Shown here one piece after another: positions 11,101 through 21,518 of a stretch of DNA of 64,000 nt; position 1 is the stretch's first letter, and the number at the start of each line of letters is the position of its first letter. A program made the position numbers and the translations under genes. Below the pieces are notes generated by a model. The model did no database searches. It saw nothing but the letters and a program-made list of their open reading frames with translations, and was not told the DNA's origin. The DNA comes from Haemonchus contortus (lineage: Eukaryota; Nematoda; Chromadorea; Rhabditida; Trichostrongylidae): contig LS997566.1 in NCBI GenBank assembly GCA_000469685.2, positions 37,240,420-37,304,419 on the forward strand, read 5' to 3'.

Positions 11101-13813
11101 TCTCACCCAGCTGGCTATTCTAAAAGTTACCAATGAGATGAGCGAGAAAAACAAAGTAGAGAACTCCTTCAAGGATCCAAAGTTTATGGCAGATATGGAA
11201 GTAATGCAAAAAATGGTAAGCTCCTTCCCTGGTTCCTATTGCGCCTCACATGCGACTTCTCTTTCAAGTAGCGGATGGCCTGATCGGTCTCTATGGAGCA
11301 AATCACCCCCTTTCAATTTTCCGACTAGTTTTATTGTATATTAGGCAAAAGGACGATTTCCCGGTTAAAAGAATTCTTCTGCTTTTGGCAACAGACTGGT
11401 TGCCTTTTGGCAAGGAATTCGAGTTTGGAAAGCTTCGCTTCTCACTTACCTGTACGCTAGTTACTCGCTTAATCCTAAGATAAGCGCAAAATTTAATTGA
11501 AACTGAGCATGTGGCTTTTCAGTATGGAATTCTTCACCTCCGCCCTCGTTTTCATTCATTTTCTTCATTTTATTCCAGTGTCATAACGCCGAAGTACGTA
11601 CCTATGAGCATCTGATGAAGCTTTCTAATAAAAGTCTACGCATCCCAAAGGTTTGTTCACAGAAAGCTCTCATCCGATTGAAGTTTTTAGTTTTTAGTTT
11701 TTGAAGTTCAGACTGAAGTTTTTTTTTTTGATTTATAGAGACAGTGTTTAATTTTACAATTTCTTCAATTCCTTTTTATTCATTTTTTCGATTGTCGGTT
11801 TGTCCGGCTTCTTCCTCCCCAATAATGAACCACAAAAGCCCTATCCGATTTTGATATAAGTCGTTGTATTAACTGTATTCCTTCAGATCTACTACATGAA
11901 GAAGTTTACCGAATGGAATCCAGTGAAGGGATACATAATCATGGAATACCTAGAAAATTTAAAAGCAGTTCATATATATGAAAATGTTACACCGAAAGAA
12001 GTAAAACAGGTTGGCGATTGATCTGTTAGTTCATATAAAATCGGGTGGCTGCCATGAAATAATTTGAGATCCTCCGGCATAAAGCGGTCATGGAGGCGAG
12101 TTCACTAGAAGTGCCATCTGGTGTGCGAAACGAGTACACGTCGCCCTTCAAAACTCTTCTCGGAGCGATGTTCAAGAAGGAGGTGCGTATTGAATTCATA
12201 GGCTGGGTTCAATAGGTATAAATCCTTCTGGTGACAAAAAGAGAGTCTTTAGTCGATTCGGAAGTCTTTCAGGTCCTTGATCAGATATCGACAATGTTCG
12301 ATGCATTTGGCGATGGAAAGCTTGCAGAGAAAGGTGAACGTTTGAAGGCAATTCTACCAGAAATGGTAGATCTTCAGTGGGTGGACAATATGTCTGAAGA
12401 GTTTGGTAGGTATATTTGGTGTTTTGAGAACGAATTAGGTCTCCTATTACCAGGTCTGAATTTATGAAGTTTTACTTTATGATTGTGTGGGCCGATATTG
12501 TTTTTCTGATCTGTTCGAAACCTTCGAACCTCACTGGAGCATTTAATTCCATCAGCAAGATCAACTCTGATCAACGGTATACCGAGAGTACACATTGAGA
12601 CCATCTGCTACCTTTAGCAGTTCCTTGAGTCTTTGAATTGTCCGCCTTCCTCTATGCTTTTGTCTCCAACAGGAAACAGGTTCATTGTTTACTGGGCAGA
12701 ATGGAACGAATACAGTTGTACGAATGACGGTTTGGTGGAGCATCTGAAGCCGAGGCTGATAAATTCCATTCGGGAACCTCTCCAAGCTCCAATCGCTCAC
12801 ACTCGATGCCTAGCTCAGAATCTGGGACGTTTCGAAACCAGCTTCGCTCTGTAGTTCTTCTTCACTTTTCCGTTGCTTCCATAAGCGAAAGCGACACGTA
12901 TACCAAACAGCTCCAACAGCTTTTCTGCACTCGGAATGATCGAATGGCGTCTTCTGTCTCAGTCTAAACCTCTCTGAAAACAAATTCTGTCATGAGATCA
13001 AAGTAGCACCGTGTGCGTTAAACAACTTCAAAAAAAACGAAAGTATTGCTATTTCTCTTGGTGTTAGAATCCTTCTCAATGCAGCACCACAGAAGGCCGA
13101 CAAAAACTCCCATGAAAGAATTACTTTAGGGATGGACAAAGTTCTCTGCCACGGCGATTTGTGGTCAATGAACGTTTTGTGGAGGCAGAATGAAGGTGGT
13201 CTAGAGATGGCTGCTGTTGTAGACTATCAGGTTACCTTTGGGTGCCTTCTGAAACAATTTGGAAGTTATCTCGAATTTACCATTCGATCTATGTCATGCC
13301 TTTCAGACAGCTCATTTCGGCTGTGCGGCTACAGACCTTGTACGGTTGCTTTGCGCATGCCTGAGCGGTAGAGATCGACGAACGAATTGGGAACACCTCC
13401 TGGAAGAATTCTATTTGGATCTGAAAGAAGAAGTAGGAAGCAGAAAAATGCCATATACCCTTGAACAGGTAGGAAGATTGCGTGCTACTGCCCGGAATGA
13501 TCTCCAAATTAATATTTGCCGTCACCTTCTCATTCAGCTGAAAGAAGCTTATCGACAGTATTTCCCAATTGGTGCATTCATGATTGTGCCTATGGTAGGA
13601 CCATTCTTTGAGATGATTTCTGTAAATTCCGATGAAGACTTCAAGAAAAAGGTAATGTAGCCTGTTCGTGACTATTAGTTTTACTCCGAATATGTACATT
13701 TACAGGGAATGGAAATTGTCATGGAAAAAACTGAGTGCCTTCTCGATGACATCTTCTTCTTTCATGAACGAAACATGGAGCTTCGGAAGAAGAAGAACGG
13801 CTTGAAAATGTAG
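8162..13813 (+). CDS. CHK kinase-like (DUF1679 family) protein, paralogue 2, 11 exons, 423 aa
   Basis: Exons: 8162-8308, 10450-10530, 11099-11215, 11579-11650, 11887-12009, 12069-12182, 12273-12405, 13130-13230, 13307-13468, 13538-13651, 13706-13813. The joined frame is open, with lengths and phases identical to paralogues 1 and 3 apart from the last exon (108 nt). Motifs: GFMSKMVLIDPDW at the start of exon 2, FVVK ending at Lys76, CHNAE with Glu120, HGDLWSMN with Asp272/Asn277, and VVDYQ with Asp294. The SNN of its sisters is SMN here, leaving the functional second Asn intact. The C-terminus is basic (RKKKNGLKM). Intron 1 is 2.1 kb and carries a minus-strand gag fragment; intron 7 is about 0.7 kb. 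The exon 6 acceptor reads TTTGAG, an unusual form. It is predicted to be a cytosolic small-molecule kinase with unknown substrate. Confidence 0.85.
9206..9725 (-). pseudogene. Gypsy-type retrotransposon gag fragment with LTR-like leader, in intron 1 of gene 2
   Basis: An open frame of 136 codons (9206-9616, minus) contains SNWIEKFVFDADLEMGFFRW followed by YSMYKEVFTEDARQLPGATR. Its pattern of an aromatic-rich W..Y...F core followed by RLLCEELDNV resembles the N-terminal capsid-like region of nematode and flatworm Ty3/gypsy Gag proteins. The expected downstream Gag, protease and RT are absent. Just upstream on the same strand (plus 9673-9678) is an AATAAA in a stretch that could be the end of an LTR. 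It is antisense to the host gene. The family assignment is from pattern memory. Confidence 0.5.
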
Positions 13814-13814
13814 C

Positions 13815-13820
13815 AATAAA
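13815..13820 (+). terminator. Poly(A) signal AATAAA of gene 2
   Basis: AATAAA begins two bases after the TAG stop (13811-13813), the same tight spacing as in the other two genes. Confidence 0.6.
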
Positions 13821-14795
13821 CTTTTAAATGATTTCCTTGTGAAGCGATGCCTTAATGACAGTGTCTAAAGCTTGGTATATCTACATATCCATGCGTTTTT
13901 ATGAATTAAACGGTCCTTCCCGGAATCTCAATATATTTAAGAAATTTTCATTGAATATCTAGGTTCAAAGCACTCAATCAAAGCTCTCAAAGTAATAAGT
14001 ACTCGTGAGACCCTCATTGTGGACCATGCAAAGATGGGAGGATTGACGGTGTGGAGAAGGAAGCTCCTACTCTTCGCAAGCCCAACATGGTTGGTATCAG
14101 ATGGTTCAGCGGAAACTACTTTCGATCTGTTCGGGAATGAACTATGGCAAAGTTTTTTTTTTTGAAGTAGATCGAATACTCTCCCGGCATGTGCCACGCC
14201 CTCGACTTCTACCAAGATCTGCTATGTATGTGGGTGTTCAAATGCATCTCTTGTATGTATATACAACCAATGCCCAATTAGGGCCCCACACGTGTGGCAA
14301 TTATCAGGGCGAGTCATAAATCTGTCTCGAACCATTTTTTGACGATCAAAAAACTGTTTTATCATCCATCGCTTCCAGTCTGATGTTCACCGATAACGCT
14401 TCACTTCACATCAATTAAGGTAATGATGCTGTGAGCAGATCTATGATTTTTTGACTATTTGTCAGCATTTCAGCAGAATACGGAACATTGGACGAGTTTC
14501 CAATAAGAAAAAGGCCTAAGATATCAAGAAAGAATCGTCGAAAAAACTACCCAAGGGAGGACAAAGAACGAAGATAACGTCTGCAGCGTAACGTTCTGTG
14601 GTTTCTACAGTCTTGAAGTATTCCACTCCACTCCCATTCCAAATAGATTGCTGTCCACTGATATCGACAACCCCATGACTCCTCAGTTGATTCTTTCGTG
14701 AAGCTTCCAAAATTCACTTTCATCTCAGTCATTTAAAAGAAGCCATGTTTATCGTTAAGGAATTTCTTGGAAGTTTGCAGATTCAGTTTATTCAG
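13821..14795. other. Intergenic region between genes 2 and 3
   Basis: About 1 kb with no recognised exon. It must contain the start region of gene 3, but no promoter motif can be called. Confidence 0.4.
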
Positions 14796-14796
14796 T

Positions 14797-14814
14797 TGTA
14801 AATTTTTGTAGGTC
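14797..14814 (+). promoter_or_regulatory. 3' splice acceptor just before the ATG of gene 3
   Basis: AATTTTTGTAG ends at 14811 and the ATG lies at 14815, only three bases on. It is nearly identical to the acceptor of gene 1. Confidence 0.6.
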
Positions 14815-17800
14815 ATGCCTCCGAATTTGTACACACCGGCCGACGGTCTCTTCAGTACCCATGTTACATGGGAAGACTGCGAAGAAGATATGCAACGAGA
14901 ATTTGACACGATGGCATCGTTCGGACCAAATAAGACAGCTAAGGACATCGGGGACGGTAATGTGAGTCGAAGTTCCTTTGTAGATAACTTTCTTTTTCTG
15001 ACGAATTGTTTGTTCACCTGTTTATGCGGCACAGAACTGTGGGCACGAGAACAACAGTAAGACACTCAGAACTAGAAAAATTAAATGAATGGGTAGGCTT
15101 GCATTTATTTAACTGAAGAGATACCTTCTTGTATGGAGTGTCATGCTGGGCCCCATCCCCAAATAGTGGAGCTAGTATCATCTCGACTCCTGTGCTGAGG
15201 TGTGGTAAGTTCCCACCCGGAAGAACCGGTGAGATTCATGGGTGAATGCCATCTTATCACTTGGATAACCCAGAAGTGTGAGTGATCCCTATTCCCTAAC
15301 CCCTAGGATTGCCCTCTCCAGCGCTGTCGTGTTATATCAATATCATTGAAAGCAATAGAGCTTTTGAGTTTGACGCTGACCCACATCGTAGAGTGGAAGA
15401 GCTAGCCGCTGATCAAATTACAGCCCTGCTCTTTGGAGTTGCCTAGTAGGCACCTGTAACGTTGGAGTTATGGCCAGTTCGACAGAGCTCGACATCGAGC
15501 TTTCCTTCAAGGAAATCAACTAAGATTATGTAGCACGACACAAGTAACCTTCAGATTCATATCAATCTTTTGAAATGTATTTGGCCGTTCAAACAACTTG
15601 AAAGAGGCAGGATCTTCTCCTGAGCTTCCCAAACAATCAGCCGGAAATCGCATTGAATTGGAAGTAAACCCTGGGCACTTGATTGAAGGGTGGGTAACCG
15701 GGTATGGGGGGAAGGCCTAGGGAGAGGGCAAGGTGAGGTTGGGGCAAGTGTTAAGTACGTATAATGCACTGGTTATCGAAATAGAGGAAATACATATAAA
15801 AGACTGGTAATGAACAGTGAATGAGAACAACTGGGTGTTTACTATGCTCTAGTTAACTTGAGGGAGTGAAAATATACTTCAATAAAATCTATAATTTATT
15901 GCGATACTACGTAAAGCTAAAGAGGGAATATTTTGCTTCACTTCATATTTGAAAGCAGTTTCACCTAACGCTTGAGCTCGAGATGACTAACCTATAGGAA
16001 CGGAAATCGGAACGACCGAAGGGCAGGCGCGAAGAAGAGACCTTTGGAACAAATCTCAGACGTCAGACCTTCCGAAGTCCTAGAACCTTCTACGGCCGTT
16101 TGAAACCTTCTTATGTAGACACGGTATCTGAACTTTTCTTGGGTTCGTGGGCCGAAATATTCTCATGTGAAACGAGTAGAATTTTCGATCTCAAGGAGGC
16201 ATCGAATAATCACGGCCCTTGGTCATTCTTATGACGTGCAGTCAAGGGATTCGATCCTGTATACGTTTTTTTCCTTTTTTTTCTTCTGACCGTGATTGTC
16301 GCAGTCCCAGATCCTTCACTATGTTGTGTAGAAAAGCATTTCTACTGCTTATGCTGTTCCTGAACTACCGCTTGCTTCTATTAGGGCATTTCAAAGTTTT
16401 GTCAAGGAGGGACTTTTTGAGCTTAGCTCTTCGGTCGACCTAGGGATGAGGCACTCCTAACTCTCCTTTCTAGACAACTACAGACATTCAGTCACATAGG
16501 TCTCGTAATACTGAAGGTCTTGGCTGCACCGAGCAGGTGGACGAAGAAGATCCTGTATTTATCCCTCAACGGTGAGAAATTCGTCCGCCATCCAAAAAAG
16601 GAAGTGACTAGTGAACAGGAAGTGAGGTCCAGAGTAATATACAGGGATACTTGGGTCGACCTAACAGCTAGAAATCGCCGCATAAGTGTAAGCGACGTAG
16701 TTTGTCAGCCGTAAAACCTGCACTCAAATCACTTGTTTACCTCGAACAAAAACAATAGGAAAATTGCTCGATCTAACCCATGAGGTTGGCTTCCATTTCA
16801 TAAGTTTTTCAGGGATTCATGTCGAAAATGGTACTCATCGATCCGGACTGGCAGCATAAGGATAAAGACTTACCTACGAGATTCGTGGTGAAGGTATTCA
16901 TTCTGAAGTGTTTATTTCAAAAACTGGCGTCGGTAAATGGGTTCTGTCGTTGGGCATCAAATCAAAGTTTCATCAATATTAAGCATTTGGAAATGTTATA
17001 AAGAGTAGGCAGAGCTCGCAGTGGGCATTAAAGCATTAGACGAGGAATAAGCGATTAGTACTTTTCAATCTACCACCTCATAGTCGATGGTGTTAGCTAA
17101 TTTGGTAGGCTTGGCGTAATTCCAGACTTGCCCCCTTCCATCCCTGTCTCTCTGTACCAAACCTGTCTCGAACTTGACCCTTCCTCTCCAAGTACTTTTT
17201 CGGGTTTTCTTCAGCTTATATGGGATCTTCGGTCGAAGCAACAAACAAGTAAACAAACAAACAAGCAGACAGAGAGACAACAGAGAGACAGGCGCGAATG
17301 CGGTGTATACATAAAGAAAGGATGAATATACACAACTATGCCAACATGTGTTCCACCATTACCTCTTAAGAAAAAACTAGTCACATTAGCAAAGAAACAT
17401 TGATTTCAGATTCTGACCCAACTGGCTATTCAAAAAGTGTTCACTGAAATGAGTGAAATGAACAATGTCAAGAATTCCGTTAGTGATCCTAAGTTCATGG
17501 CTGATATGGAAGAAATGCAAAAAGTCGTGAGTCTACTTATAGCCTATTAAAGCGTTTACTGGAGTTTTCCTTCCCACGCATGGTAAGAACCGCATCCCTC
17601 AAGAAAAAAACCGCTTCTAATTCCCAATTAGCTAGTCCAGAACTCAATCTTACCCAGTACTTAGCATCATCTACGTAATAAGCTTAAGAGGGATAAAAGT
17701 TTTGTTGTTGATCAATCCCGGTTTGGTATATTACCTCCATGTTTTGCTCGACTTCCATCCAGAATATGGATGACGTTTGGATTTGTTTCTGTTCTAAGCG

Positions 17801-20800
17801 GGAAACGCACGGAATAGAAAATAAACAGACCAGTGCTTTCATTCTCCAGACTAGTCTGTTTTCACTTAACCGATCCCGGGAAGTTGAACTTTGCTCAGCC
17901 AAAATGAGCAAATGAGGACATCGATGCAGAGTTTGTTCCATTGATCAGTGCGACATACATAACAGGGCCACCTCCCCCAACCGCCCAGAGTCGGCCTCAG
18001 AGATATGACGGAATTTGTGCTCAGTCGCGAATGAGGCTGGATCTTATGAGTAGTCGTGCTTATGTTCTGATCCAAATTAGGCTGTTGATTGGATGATAGT
18101 ACGGAGTCGACCACAACCAGTCAACAGCTCAGTTTAATATGAGGCGGAGATAGTCAGCGACCAGTGATACTGCTACGACACAAAATCAGAACTTCGGGTA
18201 AATTCTGCCTTATCCAACAAAATATTCATTCCTTGAAGCGTTCGCTTCGTCCACGTTTCCGATGAATAGGTGGAAGCGCCCAATCGAACATTGGCACGAC
18301 ATACATCGCAAGCCTGAGCCGGGAAACGGGCGTTAGGAACGATTTTGGGTAATCGATTTGCCGCATGCGGCCGTCGCGGACCACTCAGTCGCCGTTACTA
18401 CAGCTCGAGCGTTCTTCATACAGCTTAATCAGAATGCGATCATTATTTTATGCCTAATTCTACTATTAGTACTTTTGTTCTTGCATTTCTTACCTATTGC
18501 TGCATCCTGCTACATTCCTTGCGCGCGACGCCCCTCTCGCCGCGACGCAACCATTTCGTTCCTAATGCACCACACCCGCCTGAGCCGCATGTACAGAAAA
18601 TCTTTATGCACACATTGGACATAAATTTCAATGCCATCACAATTCTGGTCAGATGTCAAAAACATGGCGTGTCACAACCATGTGTATGTAGCACCTTCAT
18701 CATGTTTCATCTGTATTATATCATGGAACTATTCCAGTGCCACAATGCCGAAGTCAGAACGTATAAGCATCTGATGAAGGCTACCAATGAAAATATGCGC
18801 ATTCCAAAGGTATGCTGTAATGATTTACCTCGACATAGGTTATCAAGAAGCGTTGGCAATCACTTATGAACTTTGTCTCGCTTTCTCCTCAGTACTGCAC
18901 TTCGACAATTTCTTTCGCGATTATTGATATCAGTTTTCTGCTTGTAATCAAATAGATGACGATAAATCAAGTGTGATAATGTAATTTATATAATTCCTAC
19001 CAGCTACTATAATTTCAGATCTACTACATGAAGAAGTTCACGGAAAGTAATCCACTCAAAGGATACATAATCATGGAATACTTCGATAATTTAAGAGCTG
19101 TACCCATATATGAGAACGTTCCACCAAGAGGGGTGAAGCAGGTACGTTGCAAAATACTAGATTACCTCGACTCTAGAGCTAGAAAAAATACCAGCGACGG
19201 TTGTAACCGATTATTTTGGAGGGAGGGTTGCTAAATCTATCTACACTTCTTCCTCCCGAGCTACCAACCCTCGCTCTCCTTAGCCTGCCCTTTCTTCCTG
19301 ATCAACGTACTTTCCGACTTCCTGCCTCTTCCTCCTGGTCAATGCCTTTCCGCATTTTTCAGTTGCACGGGCTATTTTTATGCATTGTTTTTTTTTCAAA
19401 ACAGCATGCTCTATTAAGGTTCTTCGACATAAAGCCGTAATGGAGGCAATTTCACTGAAAGTGCCCATTGAAGAAAGAAGCAAATACCCATCACCCTTTC
19501 GAACTGTTTTCAAATCTATGTTTGAAAAGGAGGTACGGGAGAAATCGTCTTCATTATTTCCTTGATGGAATGTAGAGAAAAGCTGTTCGTTCCGGAAATT
19601 TTCCAGACGTTGGACCACTTTATGGCGATGTTCACTGCATTCGGCGGGGAGAAACTTTCGGAAAAATGTGAACATGTGAAGGCGATCTTGTCGGATATGG
19701 TCGACCTCGAATGGGTGGATAATATGGCAGAAGAGTTTGGTATGTGTTATATGAAACTCAGATGGTCAGCTCACAAAGGCACAGTCTTCCGAGGTATCTA
19801 GTTCAAGTGAGATAATGGAAATTATGGTGTAGAGTAATACAAGGGTGATAAAAAAACGCGACGGATTTCGAGAAATGTGAGGCTTCAAACGAGCAGTATG
19901 AAGGGGGAAGTACGAGATTACACGCCTGTGACCGTCTGTATGTCTCCCGCATAAGCATACTATGCATCGGCGTCCTAGCGCTTCTTGGGATAACGCAGCC
20001 TTACGAGGCCGCCACATCACGGCCACTTTCGAATGTCGGCCAAAGCGGCTTTGCAACTTTTTTTAATGCATTGTCAAGGTAGTTTTTCGACCCGGCATGC
20101 CTCTTGTGCTGTCCATGGGAGCCGCAGATTCATCCTATGGGGAATTCTTGGAAACCCTGTCTACAGTGAGCTGTGCCTTCAATCACCTTTTTCCTAGGCC
20201 TCACTAGTAATACCCTATGTGAGATAGTCGTAAATAAATTATAGCGCGTAGAGGGTCTTTGTAAAGAGCCTCGGAATAATGTGAAAGCTGCACCTTTCTG
20301 ACTTCTCTTTATCTGCTGAAGTTATTGCACTTTTAGCAAGCTTCACTTACATCAGTTGGTCCTGCGTCTGCCTTGAGAGGGGACATTCTTGCGAACGCTT
20401 TAGAGATCGTTTTTGTAAGTTGTAGTTGAATAAAACTCCGTCCGTAAAGGGAATGGCAAACTATCCCCTGAGGCTGAACCTAGGCTTCTCTTCTTAGGCG
20501 TGAAGCTGGCAGCATTTGTAGTGTGGCGTACAGTACATAGCGATCTCACATGAATCATAAAGAGTGAATCATCATTCATCCAACCTTGTTTTTGGAATCT
20601 ACTGCTTACGTACAGGTTCAACAATAGCGTTTATATTCGTCTGCAGCTTATACATTCACTTCGAAGACCAGCCAGTGAAATAGGGATCCCAACACCTTTT
20701 GGGCGGTGCTTTTGCCACTTATCTGGCCATAGAGAATGCAGTTTGATTAACCTGGGCGGAAACTCATGAGGATTTGAGCAATGGACCATGCATGTGAATG

Positions 20801-21504
20801 TGGTGCCATTAGTATCCTCAAAGGACGATTCCAGGGATGGAACGGGTCCTGTGTCATGGTGATTTGCATTCCAATAATATTCTATGGCGACAAAATGGCG
20901 ACGACCTTGATATGATGGCTGTTATAGACTATCAGGTGATACTAGGGGAAACAATAACTCAGGCTGACCCTCTGAAGTATCCTTCAGATAGCTCATTTTG
21001 GATGTGCAGCTACCGACCTTGTACGGCTATTCTCCGGATGTTTGAGTGGCATTGATCGACGAACGCAATGGGAACAACTGTTGGAGGATTTCTGCGGATA
21101 CCTCAAAGAAGAAGTAGACGACAGCAAAATGCCATATACTCTTGAACAGGTAAAGCTGTTCTCCAGACTATTAAGCGTCTTCGTCTATTAATCTTACAAC
21201 GATTCACCAAATTTTTCATGATTTTACACAGCTGAAGGAAGCCTACCGCCAATACTTCCCAATTGGTGCTTTCATGATAGTGACTGTCATAGGACCGTTT
21301 TTTGAGCTGGTTTGCAGAAGCTCCGATGAGAACTTGAGGAAAAAGGTGGAGGATTTCGTTTGTGGATGAAATAATCTGACCTGAAAGAGGCCTTTATTAC
21401 AGGGTATGGACGTTGTCATGGAAAAAACCGAGTGCCTGCTTGACGACATCTTCTTCTATCATAATCGGAACATGGAACTCCGAAAAAAAAGGAAAGTTAA
21501 CTAG
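14815..21504 (+). CDS. CHK kinase-like (DUF1679 family) protein, paralogue 3, 11 exons, 421 aa
   Basis: Exons: 14815-14961, 16813-16893, 17410-17526, 18738-18809, 19019-19141, 19419-19532, 19607-19739, 20835-20935, 20988-21149, 21232-21345, 21403-21504. The frame is open throughout. Motifs: GFMSKMVLIDPDW, FVVK (Lys76), CHNAE (Glu120), HGDLHSNN (Asp272, Asn277) and VIDYQ (Asp294). The Trp after HGDL in paralogues 1 and 2 is His here, a possible functional difference next to the catalytic loop. The exon 6 acceptor is ATTAAG, unusual, but the exon aligns exactly with its sisters. Introns 1 (1.85 kb), 3 (1.2 kb) and 7 (1.1 kb) are long and contain repeat debris, so this is the largest copy. The C-terminus is basic (RKKRKVN). 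It is predicted to be a cytosolic small-molecule kinase with unknown substrate. Confidence 0.85.
15080..15560. repeat. GC-richer insert-like segment inside intron 1 of gene 3
   Basis: This part of the intron is less AT-rich than its surroundings and lacks coding frames. It looks like transposon debris, but I found no terminal repeat or target duplication, so this is only a compositional observation. Confidence 0.3.
18317..18472 (+). repeat. Dispersed repeat, copy 1 (in intron 3 of gene 3)
   Basis: This segment is clearly homologous to 25871-26020: both carry a GGGAAACGGGC/GGGAGACGGGC start, a TAATCGAT block, a GCGGCCGTCGCGGACCA-type block and a CTTCATACAGCT block in the same order. It has no coding frame. 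It probably belongs to an unclassified dispersed family. Confidence 0.6.
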
Positions 21505-21512
21505 AGTTCCAA

Positions 21513-21518
21513 AATAAA
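21513..21518 (+). terminator. Poly(A) signal AATAAA of gene 3
   Basis: AATAAA starts nine bases after the TAG stop (21502-21504). Confidence 0.6.

Noticed and set aside
13289..13699. 136-codon minus-strand frame across exons 9-10 of gene 2
   Set aside because: It is antisense to exons that align exactly with the paralogues.
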